In this document: positions 50,401-63,611 of the stretch, piece by piece
Layout: each line of letters starts with the position of its first letter
How positions within the stretch are numbered: position 1 is the first letter of the stretch
DNA from: Anisakis pegreffii
Taxonomy: Eukaryota > Nematoda > Chromadorea > Rhabditida > Anisakidae
Reading direction: 5' to 3'
DNA length: 64,000 nucleotides
Assembly: GCA_035041965.1 (NCBI GenBank)
Contig: JAPYMA010000206.1
Location: 1 to 64,000 of the forward strand
The notes under the pieces: generated by a model
Told to the model about the DNA's origin: nothing
The model's database searches: none
What the model saw: only the letters and a program-made list of their open reading frames with translations
Translations under genes and position numbers: made by a program

Positions 50401-53400
50401 CATTCCAAAAACTATACGAAGTACAACTGCTTCACTGCGCCAATACGTGATGTGCATGTATCTTTATAGATACACCAAGTTGATTGAAAAACGGCCACTA
50501 GATCGTTTCATTCAAGCAGATTTAGCAATTTAGCATAATCACGACTTTTAACTGCTACGACACAACAACAAAACAATATGAATTTCCAAACTTAAATGCA
50601 CCAGAGAGTAGGTTTTGCGATTAACGAACGGAATCGACAAGGAAAACAATTTCTGTATCGAAATCAACCGGAACAGTTGAATGCAACGTTAGCAAACAGA
50701 TTGATCTGTGCAGATGATGCACTCTTGGCAGATGCTTCATAATGACTGGCATTGCCTAACAAATTAATACGAATAAGTTGTGCAATAATTATGCATCATA
50801 ATACTTTTCCAAATGAAGATGCAAAAACATATAATATCAGCAGCAGCAAATTAACTTTAAAAATAATTTATGATTTGTTAAGTAACAATTAGCTCTGACT
50901 GAAAGTAAAGCCTCTTTAAAATATCGCTTCGATCACGTCTCAACATTTTTGATCCAATAAGAACAAACTATTCTCCTAATCTCATGTTTAAAAGTTGATG
51001 ACATCAGACTGCAGAGCTTATGAATGATTCAAAGCAGCAATTTCTTAGCGAAATACATAAATAACGATGATTTAATGCTACTGCGCATACTCTTAAGTTG
51101 CTGCACATACTTCAGTGTACTTACTGACAATGAATCAAAATTTTTATTCTGGTTGCAATTTCTACGATTTACAAATTCATTATAGGCACAAGTGAGAAAT
51201 GGTCTAATGAGAAATCGACAATTGGACACTCGAAACGATATGAGACGGAAATGAATCGAGAATGATACGGGAGAGTACGAAATGAATTTCTCAGCTGTTA
51301 AACAGGACGTGAGACTGTCGAGAATCGGACGGATGAATCTTAAGCAAGATTGATGAGAAGTGCATGAAGTCTTCGAACGGTTCTGCTTCTCGCAATAATT
51401 ATCATGCTGTCTTGAAAATTCTCCCTAACTTACCCAACGCAAGGTTATCCATCCCATTGTCCAGTTGCAAGTTAATTTTCGTGCTCATTGTCAACTTTTC
51501 ATCGTATTTCTTTCCTCAAATTCTGATGAAACTTCCAGGATAGAATATTCGTTAATTTGTTTCATGTATAGACTCGACGGTTTCCGGAAAAATGGCTAAT
51601 AATCTGTTGTATTCCTTTAGTGCTGCATTATCTCTGAATATTGTTCCGTTTCTCAGTTAATCATCATGTTCCTTTTTTATTCACCCTCAAACAGACATAA
51701 TGCACAGCATGTTGTCCAGTTCACAACTAATCAAAGTTCTTAAAACTAACTAGTGTTTGCAAGGGAGTTCGAGATCCTAATCCTTGAATTCCGATCAGAT
51801 GCCGAGATTTATGTTTAATGATCCTTGGATTTTGGGATTTGATAAGATACGGTATATCATATACTTGGACCGCTTGGATTGGCCAAGCTACCGAATGTTT
51901 CTAACGTTGCCAGCCACTTGGTCTTTGACCTTGCTTTCATTTGGCAGTGTTACCAAGCTCATTCATAATGTCATTCTTCCGTCATTTTATGCAATTTAAG
52001 CAATATACTCATCTTAAGTTACAATTCATCCATTCCCACGTTGTTCATATTAGCAATCTTAACGAGCTTAGAATCTCCGAGATTTTCATACAAAATATTG
52101 ATAGTGAATACGTACGCTTTCCATTTAGTACCACTCTAGGCAAACCGAAAAATAGTCAGTTGAGAAAAGAAACAAGTACGCATAGATAAAAATATGATAC
52201 TATTCCACAAGAATTCATTGTTGAAGTTCTTTCTGTGTTCTAATTTTGTGGTGATTTTGATGGTTTCTTGCTCTACGGATTTTAAAACGCTGCATATTAC
52301 TTATACGATATTTGAAATAAATTAACTTCCATATCATTGTGAATACATTGATTCTACTATTTCTAATGTTGCTCAATTCCGAAATTGAAAAACGATTGGA
52401 AAATAACCGAGATTTTGCAATATATCCAACTTTTTATGCCCTACCTGCTTTTGCAATCATTTTCAACTACCTTCTGAAATCATTCGCTCCTTCGTGACCC
52501 GACTTCAAAGTTGTGCTATTCATTTAAAAAATACAAGAGGATATTACGGGATATTTTGGTTAGCGATAGTCTCCTCATCATATGTTGTTGTTTTCTCGAC
52601 GAGAAAAATGCGATGATACGAGACGAGAAACGATCATGATGATCTTCCGCAATTATGAAAAATGAGCACGCTTTGTTATTTATCGTTTGTCTACTCATAA
52701 AAATTCTTAAAAATTATTCTCCAACATTTTGTTATGATGAATTATGCTGGCTGACTGAAGATATGAATTGAAAAAATGACTAATAATAATGAGTGAACGA
52801 ACAGGAACACTTCGTCGACAAATCGCAAATTACCAAAACATCATTATGACTGAGTGCATTCGTTCTGAATTTGCAAGAGGTTATGACTCAAGGCAAAGCC
52901 AATGTAATTGGGAATGTGCATGAACCGAATCAACGCCTCATTCATAAACATTGACAGTGCAACCGCTCGAATATCGTCAACATGGCTTACTCATGAAAAC
53001 AGTTGGGAATTGGACACGACCATATTATGAACTGAAAGTTGTTTGGATGTCATCAGTTGACTGGTCATGATTATTTTGTTGATTGTCGCTGAAACGAATC
53101 AATGAAGAGAAGCATGATGAAAGTTTAATGAATACTGAGTTTATGTGGAGTTTATTGAAGATTAATGAAGGTTGTTGTCACGAAACGATCGAAACGAATC
53201 GAATCATAAGTTGATATCGCGACACATGCACATGATAAGTGATAATGCATAGAGGCGGTTTGATCTTTAAGCAGCAAATGAAATGGAGCACAATGAAATG
53301 AGCGAAAAAAACATGATGTGAAAAAGTTCATCGGAACGGAACAATCAAACTCGAGCATCATGCAATAGATCCATGAAAATTTATTTTACATTCTTTTCAT

Positions 53401-55489
53401 GCACTCATTCAGTAGAACAATAAAGTTTCTTTTTCTTTTTTTTTCGTTCATTTTTCAACGAATTTCTTATGTTGAACGCGAGCCTATTGATCGGTACGGC
53501 TTGACGTTTACCTCTAGACGCTCATCTGGTTGCATTTCGTGTCACTTCAAACTATCCATCATCTAAATTATTGTTTCCGTTGGTGAACAAAATAAAACCA
53601 AAGAGAGCACATTATTGTTTTCAATATATACTTCACTAAAACGCATTCATTCAGTTTTTTTGTGATCATTCAACGATGGATTGCAATTTTCCGCATTACG
53701 CATTCTTTAAATGATGCATGATCCATCGAATGCACTAATGACTCAAAAAATTCCGATTCTTAAACGAACATCGGGAATGATGCATAAACGATCGGCGATG
53801 CATGCGTGCGAGTAGATAAGTTTTTGCAAAATGAATAGACGGAGTGGATGATTGTGGAAATTCGAACATTACAGGCGTCGTCAACAAGAAGATTGAGCTA
53901 ATTGTGAGTGGACAAGGAGAGGATATGTGAAAAGCTACGGGGTAAGTGAATATTAATCCAGAATAGGATCCACCCTAAATACATAAACACATATACGAAT
54001 GACTCGGTTAGCAGTGGTGTTCTATGATTCAACCAGCTTGTTATGACAGGAAAACACGCTAAACTACTATTACATTGTCATACTACGTGTGATAGACAAG
54101 TAAAATGAATTGTGTCATCGCATATGGAAAAACAACTCATTGGAGCTGACTGACGAATGTGAAAAGTGAATGAGATAATCGCATGATGCACAATGAATGC
54201 TCTAGCATAGGCACAATGGGCATTTCAAAGTGACTGACTGGCTTAATGCGCTAATAATTTCGACACAACGAGCTAATAAACTCAAAATGCATCCGAATGT
54301 CATCTGTTTGATGCACTACAGTAAAATGCCTAATTCATTGCGTTCATTGGACATTGCGTGGTTTTGATTCGCTTCGCTTGGTGGCATTTTGCATTTTTGA
54401 TTCGTCATATTCACGAACGGTAGATTAATTGCGTACATTTGAGGGGATGAATCCTCATGAGCGACGCAGTAGCTGCGTTGTTGCCGTAAAACCTATTCGA
54501 GTTGAACAACAACCGAGATCATGCACCATGCAGAAGTGTGCACGGAAATAATTCACGATTGGGCTTATGTGCCAGCTTCTCGAGAAATAAACTTGAATGA
54601 CTAAATGATTCAAATTCATTAACCATTTCTTGACACATCGCGTCCAAACTCGAATACATAATCAATTCAAAATTGTAACACTGAATATGTAACTGTAACA
54701 AGTATCACGCAATTTCGCTGAAATATTAATTTTTATTAGCTACACGGAACATATTCTAATATGTTGATTTCACTCGGCATTCGAACTCAACGATATGGTT
54801 ACCCGTGAAAACGTGCGAAAATGTACACACGTTCTCAATGAGCATGTAACTGATTCGGAAAATTTTCATTCAAAAAAACGAGGAACACAAATATCGCTCT
54901 CAAGATATTTTCAGAGAAACAAATATTCTCATTCGTTCACGCAATCCAAGCCCACTTACATCATACATTCAAAGAGATATCGCTAGACGAGCAAAAAAAA
55001 CTTTGCGTTGAACCATATTTAGTGACGACAATTGACGAAATCATATGTGGATAGCACAAATTGATGGGTTGGAGCAATGTGTAGCTGACAGCTTATGACT
55101 AAAAATAGAACTGAGCCTAGACGGGGATTATCTTTGTGGACGTATATCATTCGAATGAGGAATGGCGATACATAACCTATTCTCGTCAATTCAAATTAAG
55201 ACCTTTATTCAATCACGCGCAAACTTTACATTTGATGTTAACTTATGAATGAATTATGAGCACTACAAAGAGCACACACAAACACCCAATTCACATTCTG
55301 TTACAATAACCTTTAAGTGCACCTTGCGAACGAGCAAAAAAAAAACAGCCCTGAGAAGGATTTCAATGAATCATCGCGGTCACGTTGAGTACAGCTGACG
55401 ACTATGTCGAAGCTGGTTTTCCATGGAAACGATTTCCGTTACGATTTCCGTTGAACTGAAAACTTAACAGTCGTATTCATGAAGAACGA
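47466..55489. other. Long gene-poor stretch
   Basis: About 8 kb of AT-rich DNA without a gene I can support. The one repeat noted is at 51872-51917 (GGATTGGCCAAGCTACCGAA and GTTTCTAACGTTGCCAGCCAC), which recurs in diverged form at 63232-63276. A degenerate GATCC-rich segment at about 51749-51840 may be a decayed relative of the TIR family. Confidence 0.45.
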
Positions 55490-55858
55490 CAGGTTAGTGT
55501 GAAAATGCAGCGGAAGTAAATCAGCGACATGCAAAGTTTCAATGACCAGTTTAGTGAAGTTTTGATAGGGGAACGTTCGCACGAAACTTTAGACCTTCTA
55601 AAAGTTTGATTTCAGGGTCGATTCTGTGATATTAATTTGAATAAACTGAAGTGAATTTGAATAATTTTGAATAAATAAAGTGAGAATTTATATAAAATAT
55701 TTTGATAAATACTCGTAATTTTGGACATTCTTTGTGTGTTTATTTTTGGTGGAAATAAACGGTTTGTTGGAGTAGTTGGTTGTTTCTTTGGGTTGATGTT
55801 CGCTGGTGATATAGGAATACTACAGTGGCGATCAGATTGGTAAAGTGAACGAGCGCGG

Positions 55859-56104
55859 ATGGAGAAGAAGGCAACGACGTCGCCGGTAAAATCACCAGGG
55901 TTGGGAGCCCTGGTCGTAAGTGATTCTTTATATAAGGGTAAACTCCCTGGGAATTATACTCCAGGGTCGTCGTGGCAAATTTGGAAAAGATTATTTGAAA
56001 ATTTTTTGAAGTTAAGGAAGATTACAGATGAGGTAGATGTGCGGTGGTGGACTTACATTGACGGAGGAGTCGGGAGAAATTTTATGTGGGCGAGATTTAA
56101 TTAA
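55859..56104 (+). pseudogene. Gag remnant of the gypsy element
   Basis: ATG at 55859 just after the putative primer-binding site. The product carries SSWQIWKRLFENFLKLRKIT, similar in layout to the start of gypsy-type capsid regions (W…F…FL). After about 58 codons the frame runs into sequence that belongs to pol in another frame, showing an internal deletion that removed the rest of gag and the protease. Not functional. Confidence 0.65.
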
Positions 56105-57084
56105 GGCATTACAGATTAATTGCGGGCCGTATTATGAGAATGCTAGGAAAATTTCACAGATTCAAACGAGAGGGACTGAGGAGGTAAGGAACACGCTTAA
56201 GGAAATATTGGATTAAAATGAGGATTTGTTTAGTGAAGGAATAGGTAGATGTAGAAGTGGGAAAGCTACGTTAAAATTTGAGGACATCACAGTAACACCG
56301 AAATTTTTTCGCGCTAGGCTTGTCCCATATGCATTAAAGTCGGCAATGGAGGAGAATTTAGATAAAACGGTTAAGGAAGGGATTTTAAGCCCAGTTGAGT
56401 ATACTGAATGGGCAACACCTATAGTAGCGGTTCCTAAAGCTAACGGTAAGGTACGTATTTGTGGGGATTTTAAGGTCACTATTAACCCGTATTCAGATGT
56501 TAATCAGTACCCATTACCAAAATCAGATGACTTATTTCAAGCGCTAAATGGGGGAAAAGTTTTCTAAGGTGGACTTAAGAGATGCTTATTTACAATTAGA
56601 GTTGGACGAAATATCGAAACCATACACTACGATTTCTACACATAAGGGACTGTTTCAGTATCAAAGAATGCCGTTTGGATTGACTTCAGCACCAGCGATT
56701 TTTCAGAGAATAATGGAGCAAACGTTGAGTGGTCTAGAGGGGGTAGTTGTTTATTTAGATGATAGTACTATCACAGCGGCGGATGATAGGACACATTTGC
56801 AGAGGTTGAGGGAGACTTTAAGTAGACTAAGGCAGGCGGGATTTCGTTTAGAGAGGGAAAAGTGTGAATTTTTTAAGAAAGAAATTGAGTATTTAGGTCA
56901 CGTGGTAGATGAAGAAGGGATAAGACCGTCTTTAAGTAAGATTAAAGCGATTCAAGAGATGCCTAGGCCTAAGGACATACGGGAGTTGGAAGCGTTTTTA
57001 GGTATGGTACAATATTATGGCAAATTTATTCCTCACAAGCTTGCTACGATTGCTGCTCCACTAAATAAATTGCGTAGGAAGTAA
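56079..57084 (+). pseudogene. Reverse transcriptase of the gypsy element, frameshifted
   Basis: Frame 1 (56079-56567) begins with CGRDLIKALQINCGP, has an in-frame TAA at 56213, and contains ATPIVAVPKANGKVRICGDF (fingers). A frameshift between 56548 and 56567 moves to the next frame, which holds the palm: KVDLRDAYLQLEL, MPFGLTSAPAIFQRIME and the catalytic VVYLDDS (YLDD at 56752-56763), then the thumb (YLGHVVDEEGI, FLGMVQYYGKFIP). That frame ends at a TAA at 57082. The motif order is that of Ty3/gypsy reverse transcriptases. Confidence 0.9.
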
Positions 57085-57119
57085 GAACGTTGGAAGTGAG
57101 GGATTGAGCAAAATAAGGC

Positions 57120-57746
57120 AGTTGAGGAAATTAAAAGGCGTTTGACATTTCAGAAGTTTCGACAGATTATGATCCAGGACAGGCGGTAGTGTTAGCGACA
57201 GATGCATCCGACTATGGGGTAGGTGCTGTGTTATATCATAGATACAGTAGTGGTAAGGAAAAGGTGATAGCGTATGCGTCTAGAACATTAACTAAGCCGG
57301 AGCGGAATTATGCGCAGATTGAGAAAGAGGCGCTAGGAATTGTGTATGGAGTGCTGCAGAAATTTAATCAGTATCGTATGGGACGGAAATTTGTTTTACT
57401 TACCGATCATCAGCCTTTAGTTAAGATATTCGGACCTAAGAGTGGAATTCCAGTAATAGCAGCAAAGAGATTGCATAGGTGGGCTTTATAGTTGATAGGT
57501 TATTCTTTTGAGATACAGTATAGAAAGACAGGTGATTTTGGGAATGCAGATGGAATTTCACGGTTACCAAATAAGTCTGAGTTTCCTACTGAAGGAATGA
57601 TAGTAGATGAGATAGTTGTAAATGAAATATTGCAACAGGTAGTGGATAAGGTACCAATAAGAGAGGAATCAATAAAAGAGGAGGTTGATAAGGATCCGGT
57701 GTTGAGAGAGGTAAAAAGTTATATTCAGAAAGGGTGGCCATCTTGA
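57120..57746 (+). pseudogene. RNase H and connector of the gypsy element, interrupted
   Basis: After the reverse transcriptase stop the reading frame changes again. [16 protein letters not shown] (first catalytic Asp), [12 protein letters not shown] (catalytic Glu) and [12 protein letters not shown] (third Asp region) are the RNase H core. A TAG at 57489-57491 interrupts the frame, which continues with FEIQYRKTGDFGNADGISRL, a segment typical of the RNase H to integrase junction. The similarity stops near 57746 before any zinc-binding or DDE integrase motif, so the 3' part is lost. Confidence 0.88.
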
Positions 57747-58795
57747 ACTTCTTTTGCATTTTTCTCGGTAAATTTGCGGATGGAACCGAAGTGTTGATCC
57801 TCACGGCGAACTTCAGACACTCTAAACGACTGTTCGAATTTAATAATCCGTCACAAATTTTGCACGTTTCATAATGACCGCAAGTGGAATGGTTTGCAAC
57901 TTTCGAAGGAGTTCTAGTTTGCCTAATTTTTTGAAGAGCTCATTTGCAAACAAACACCACATACATCACTCTTGACTAATGAATGACATGAAAGAATTCA
58001 ACTCACAATGAATTCAATCATCCGATCATTTTTCTTAAACTATTTCAGTGACTACTACACATGCTCAAGCATGAGAATTCATTCGAAATTTGACACCTAA
58101 ATAGCTGTTTTCTCAAAAATAGTTTCGATCGAGTGACAATCGGCAAGCGCAGCACATTCAACACATCACAACACAGTCATCGGAGCAATCAGATTGCGCT
58201 TCAATTATTCGAGATTGTTGACGATATGAATGAATGAAACAAATTGAGTCGTCTGTTAGGGGCAAGAATACGAACAAGGAACAAGCATGTTCAACTCGGC
58301 TCACAGGAAACGAACATAACCACAAACAATCCAATCATAAGCAGACAAACGAACGTCACAACACGAATGCTGCCAGTGAAAATATGTCAATCAGATCGTG
58401 TGACCACTAAAGAATGCTTATTTGTTTCCTGTTTGGGTGGCTGGCTTGTCATTGGTTTAGGTTTATTGAAGCGATCGAATCAACACACCGAAACCACATC
58501 TGGATGCGAAAGACAATACAACCGGAACAAAATAGTCAACGCTTGAATGTCACCTCTTGTGACAACCGAATTGAATGACACTATCAGAGATGCTCAATGA
58601 TATTTCTGAATATATACATTATTCTCCACTTGTCGGTGCGCATTCGAAGGGAAACGTTGTCATGATTGCTAAAATTTCGCATTCAATGAAAGCAAATTGA
58701 TTTCAAATAAAGACTCATAGGTATACAGTTGGAAATAGACAAGTGAATTGTTTTTGCATTCGGCTGGAAATTTAAACTTGGAAGAATTTTGGATC
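57747..58795. other. Intergenic
   Basis: AT-rich; no LTR or integrase remnant was recognised downstream of the gypsy fragment. Confidence 0.5.
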
Positions 58796-59267
58796 CTATT
58801 GTAAGGCATAGCAAGGAAGATCACCTCCATGAAGTGCTTTGCGCGGTGAACAGCTGTTTAGGCGAACCAAAGAAGTTGCCCTATCGCCGCTGTTTGATGC
58901 TGGCTGGATGTTTTGGTGGATGATTGCATTAGTGACGGGTCTCGAAAAGATCTTGTATTGTGAAAAAAAACAAGCATCAATCAAGCAATGTTGTGGAATA
59001 AGTGGACAGTTTGAACGGAAAACAACTCGATGCAAGCGCAAATTTCTAGTCCTATTCCGAAAGCACCGAAAAGCGCTACGGCTTGCTCTTGTTCTGAATC
59101 TGAGCATGTTCGAGAATTCGCACAACAAAAACATGCATTCTAATACTGTCTAATCGCATTGAGATTGCTTCCTGATTTGGCTCTTCTGCCGACAACATTC
59201 TGCTCGTAGACGAATAAAAACACTCGGAATACCCTGAAGCTATCACATTAAGCATGCTCGAATACAA
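58796..59267 (-). CDS. Candidate minus-strand exon(s), unidentified, frame unsettled
   Basis: Several minus-strand frames are open across this 470-base block, which is less AT-rich than its surroundings. The best pieces are SSTSRMLSAEEPNQEAISMR with LDSIRMHVFVVRILEHAQIQ (59210-59076), SDSEQEQAVALFGAFGIGLE with CACIELFSVQ (another frame, about 59110-59000) and SQYKIFSRPVTNAIIHQNIQ onward (58960-58830). They cannot all be one frame, so at least one frameshift, intron or chance frame is involved. The block may belong with the exon at 60047-60195. Confidence 0.3.
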
Positions 59268-60046
59268 GTTCTACACGTCAAATTTTCACCAAAATATACT
59301 CATCAGCAGTCTTCGCCACAGCATTCCGTCATACTGATGATTCTTTGATCTGATTGCTTCTTGAAGAAAAAATGCTCAAAGGAAATGGATGGATGGATAG
59401 ATTTGAAAAGCTAGGAAATTGGTTGCAATGATAATGAATTAAGCAATGGAATCGGCTTATTGATGAAAAGTGCTAATGGAATCACGAAAGAAGAGAAATC
59501 TTTTGCTTCACAACAGAAGTTTTTTGGCATTATCTCAGCTGGACGCCTCCGGCTGTGTTAATTGAATCTTTTTTAATCACAATTATTCTTCTTTATCATT
59601 TCCAAGCGTTCCACGCTTATCTATCCATCTCTGCGTTCAACGATATGAGAATTAAACCTCGAAGTAAGGTCGCCCTATCTGAACAAGTCACTCATGATCT
59701 TTAATGACACTAAGTGCACTTCAAGTACAGCAATGAAACTGTGCTCATTCTATCGAGATTCGATGATTCTATCGAAGCATGTTACTTTAGTTAAAGGCTC
59801 ATTAATAAAAGTCTTGTGAACGGTTCAGCTCTAAAGGTAAGTCAAAAAAAGCAAATGAGCATCTTCATAAAGTCCACTAGGAAATTACATTCATAATTTA
59901 CCATAAATGCGCTATTCACGCTCTTTGCGCATCACTCGCCGATCTATAATATTTTAAATATGAATCAATCACTGACTGAAAGGAAGGTGAACAAGATGGA
60001 ATATGTTCATTGTGTAACAAATTGACCAATTTCCATTCACTCTAAC

Positions 60047-60195
60047 AAGCTGCAAAAACTGAAAGCAGTTGTTTCCATGGAGGAGGTCCAATACATCTGC
60101 TCTTAGAAACGCAATATTCTGCCCATCAACGGATAATATTCGTTTTGCGTGTGTCGTGTTGCTATTAATGATTTCAATTAAGTCGCTAAGTGCTT
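60047..60195 (-). CDS. Exon of an unidentified minus-strand gene
   Basis: The minus-strand acceptor TTCATTACAG precedes base 60195; the exon enters with two bases of a split codon and leaves at a GTTAGA donor at about 60047 in phase 0. The product ALSDLIEIINSNTTHAKRIL, SVDGQNIAFLRADVLDLLHG, NNCFQFLQL is convincingly protein-like (helical, with leucine spacing). A plus-strand frame over the same bases is also open but has a poorer composition. I do not recognise the family. Neighbouring exons are probably at 58.8-59.3 kb. Confidence 0.55.
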
Positions 60196-61235
60196 CTGTA
60201 ATGAAAGAGGCGTCTCAGTCAAACACTACAACTCGATTTTGCATTCATCAATTATTACAATTGAAATCATTCGTATTTGCAGCAATTTACCGTATTACGT
60301 ATCCGCCAAACAATACAAAGTACACGCACAACTTTAATCCGAACCAGTGTTGATCTGTTAAAGTTACCATTGAGTCTACAGGGCAGCAGTCGGCAAACAG
60401 GTTTGACCGCCGACCGAAATTTTCATGTATATCCCGCTAGTCAGTTGTTCGGAAGTATTGATAGTATCAATAAAATGCCTATATCTCCTCAACTAAGCCA
60501 AATTGCTCGGTTAAATTTATAATATTCTGAATCTAGAGGTTCTGCTGGATTGAACGGTGAAAACAAATTCGCATGTTTTCGGGCAAACCTGGAAAACGGT
60601 TAGCTCGAAGATCGCAATCCGCCTATTGCGAGAAAATGTGTGTGTCGGCGACACAGTTAGTCATCTATTAGGAAATTCTGTGTCGAAAATCTTCTACTGG
60701 ATAATTTAAAACCTCTTTTTTTACCCTATTAAAATCACATTCTCAAATCCATTTGACGGGCCAAAAATTATTGCCGGCAGGCCAATTTTGGCCAGCGGGC
60801 CGAGGGTTGGCGATGCCTGCTATAGGGCATAAGCCTAACGAAATATTGCTCTTTCTTTATTGTATTCAATTCCTAAGTAAAGCGAACCTGCATTTGATGA
60901 TAACAATTCATGGCAGCAAATGCTCTACTTGAATGTAGTAATGATTCCAAGAAATTATAAGAGAACAAACTCAACTAGTGCATCTTCACGATGCGTATAA
61001 ACGAGAATTGGTGAGTGTAATCCAAAAACAGTGAACGAACCGACGTCTTCAATTAATATTATTGGCAGATCTAATGAACAAACGGAAACGATGACATATG
61101 CATGCAGTGCAACGTTCCTCAACACTTGAGGCCGTGCACAAGCGCAGTGTATTTGATGAATAATTCATGATATTTTCAATGTTTTCAAAAGAGATACCAA
61201 TACCCGCGAGAATCATCCATTAAACGTCATCGAAA
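60196..61235. other. Intergenic or intronic
   Basis: No supported feature. A short GC-richer segment at about 60760-60830 (GGCCAATTTTGGCCAGCGGG) has no recognisable function. Confidence 0.4.
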
Positions 61236-61484
61236 GTGAGAAAATGTCGATACGACGATAAATCAAAACGAATGAACGTTTTGATCTTGCATTTGATCTT
61301 ATCCACTCGAACTAACAAAGAAAATATTCATGAATCTTCGGTAATTGAATTGTCCATGAAAAGATTGAAACACATGCAACGGCAGTTCATTCATCATGTA
61401 CTTATCGCTGAATTAGTTGCTTTATTGAATCAAACGGTTCGTATTGACATGCTCAATAAGACGCATGCCTCGATTCGCTGATGA
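61236..61484 (+). CDS. Candidate plus-strand exon, unidentified
   Basis: About 80 codons, open to a TGA, with a helical, charged product: NKENIHESSVIELSMKRLKH, MQRQFIHHVLIAELVALLNQ, TVRIDMLNKTHASIR. The splice sites at its borders were not settled. It may belong with coding-like sequence at 61625-61778. Confidence 0.25.
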
Positions 61485-61624
61485 ATTGGAGCGTTTATAT
61501 GAAGTCGAAGTCTGACGATTCATAAGATTGTGCACCGAATTCGCTATGTTACAGCTCAGTTACTGAGTGGAAATACTTCGGAGGATTTGAAATGTTGAAG
61601 TAAAAGTGTTTTAATGGTGTTCGA

Positions 61625-61778
61625 TTGGAAGATTGCGATAGAGTGATGCTACTGAAAGAAATGCTCACAAAAAACTTGAGAATAAAACAAAAGAGTTGTC
61701 TGTGCACAGCTGCAGTTATACATACACTTTCCAACAACACCGACTATATCGGCTCTATCAGAAAAGAACGAAAAAGAA
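61625..61778 (+). CDS. Candidate plus-strand exon with strong donor
   Basis: Open frame EDCDRVMLLKEMLTKNLRIK then VIHTLSNNTDYIGSIRKERK, ending at a consensus GTAAGT donor (exon end 61778). A CTGCAG acceptor-like site at 61711-61715 would instead give a 63-base exon from 61716. Family unknown; it lies on the same strand and 140 bases after the previous candidate. Confidence 0.3.
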
Positions 61779-63611
61779 GTAAGTCATCATGCAATACCAC
61801 TGATGATTCTTCTGATTCACTCAGCCTGACGCCACAACAAAAATGTGACTGCCGTCCGTCCGTGCATCAGCCATTATTTGTGACAACATAAGAAACATTG
61901 CAGAGCACACGTTCGTTCTCGTCATCGTAATATTCCAGTGCCTTCTGGCACATTTCGATTAATCATAACTAATAGAATATGCAAATGAATGCGGCGTTTT
62001 CACACAGTCAAGGTTAATGTAAATATAGATACCACAATTCTGTATAGTGCAAAGAATCACGCACGAAGACGTTCGACGAGAATTTAATGGTCTCGTTATC
62101 GGTGAGTGAAATGCAATGCAACGATGCACGTTTAAGTGGCACATTCGTTCATTCTCATCATCGATCTTGATTGCTCCTGAATATTTTACGACTATATGAG
62201 GTTATATTTCAGCACTGAAGCACCATTCTCGTTTATTTGTTACGATTGTATTCACTGAATATTAATTGAAGCCTATAAATTCTTGACGTATGCGCATTTA
62301 GATTGCATGCTAAGATTCAAGGCTGCATTATGTTCCAGCCTGGATGAGCATGAGATCGTTTGCAAATGGCTATTGGAATTTGAATGTCTTGCTAACAATA
62401 AGAGTCAAACCTGAAATCTTCATCCAGAATATGATTCACTACAACGTTTCATGCTGTATGTTCATCTAATTGCGCAATCACATTCATTTCACTAATTCAC
62501 TTTTGTTCCTCTTTCAAAATTGATGATAAATTATCAAATCTAAATTAGTATCATTCGTCGATGTTTACTTGCAATGAATCGTTGATTGCAATTAATATTC
62601 AAGTGAAGTTTATGGGCGTTTTGCTGCTAACACATTCGAGTGAAAAGTAAACTATTCATGCTATTTGATAGTCGTGGAAAATATCATACACGCCACATTT
62701 AGTTGGATGATCGTGCGAAAGTTCTCTTGACTACATTACCATTTCACTTCGGAAGATATTCGAATGACATACAATTGAACTGAGGCGAAAACGATAATTG
62801 TCATAGGTTGTATTTGCACTCGATTACTCAGATAGCACGTACATCTATCTCTGAGACTACTATCGAGATGAGAATTTGGTGAAGACGGATGATTCGGTGC
62901 ACTGATATTGTTACGTGTATGGAAAGGAAGAGGGATTTTACGGAGGGAGGAATCTATTGCACTTGCTGATTGAATAGATGAGTAAGCTTTTATCCTTAAT
63001 TTAGGGTTGTCAAGGAGTATGTATTGAAGGGAGGGACTTATGATGCGGATAGAATGCCCATTTTGACTTCGAATTGAATTGATTCACTGTATTGGCCACA
63101 GGCGTTTACCTAACCCACGCTAAGTTAATGGTTTTGCATCACTATTTCATGCATTTTTTCATTGTTATCAGCCCGTCAGTGTTTTGGTATTGAACCTTTG
63201 TTGAATAAAGCAATATTAATTATTTGGATTAGTTGGATTGGTCATGTTATCAAACGTTTGTAACGTTGCTGGCCACAATGCTCGCGTTTCCGTGCACATT
63301 GTTTTAGCCTCAATTTACGCCACCCGCTGGCTAGGCGAGCAGGCCAACCGAACAAAACCGAGTAATTAAGTAATTGTCGTGAATACTTTCAATCCAATAA
63401 ATAATCGCAACTCTAATAATATAAATATTCCGCCGATCGCTTGAAGCGATTGACAGAACAATTACTCGACGTCCAAGTAACAAAGTAATATTAATAGGGA
63501 AATGAATTTTAGACTAATGGCAAACAAACAAGAATGGTCGAAGCAAAATGGGCGGAGAAGTCGCCTTCAGAGGTCATCCAAGGTCGACAAGCATTCATTG
63601 CGAGTCAGGAC
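61779..63611. other. Intergenic with dispersed repeats
   Basis: Contains one copy (62750-62860) of a roughly 110-base direct repeat whose partner is at 63864-63981, and one copy (63232-63276) of the 45-base repeat seen at 51872. No gene supported. Confidence 0.5.

Larger units (their letters stand above)
55490..57746 (+). mobile_element. Decayed, internally deleted Ty3/gypsy LTR retrotransposon
   Basis: A 5' LTR-like region ends near 55824 (…GGAATACTACA) and is followed by TGGCGATCAGATTGG, a plausible tRNA primer-binding site. Next come a gag start, then directly a piece of pol with reverse transcriptase and RNase H. Most of gag, the protease, the integrase and the 3' LTR are missing. The 5' limit is approximate. 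G- and A-rich codon use differs from the surrounding DNA. Related LTR sequence sits at 47.1-47.5 kb. Confidence 0.85.

Noticed and set aside
57747..58795. Gypsy integrase or 3' LTR downstream of RNase H
   Set aside because: No zinc-binding or DDE motif and no match to the 5' LTR words was seen.
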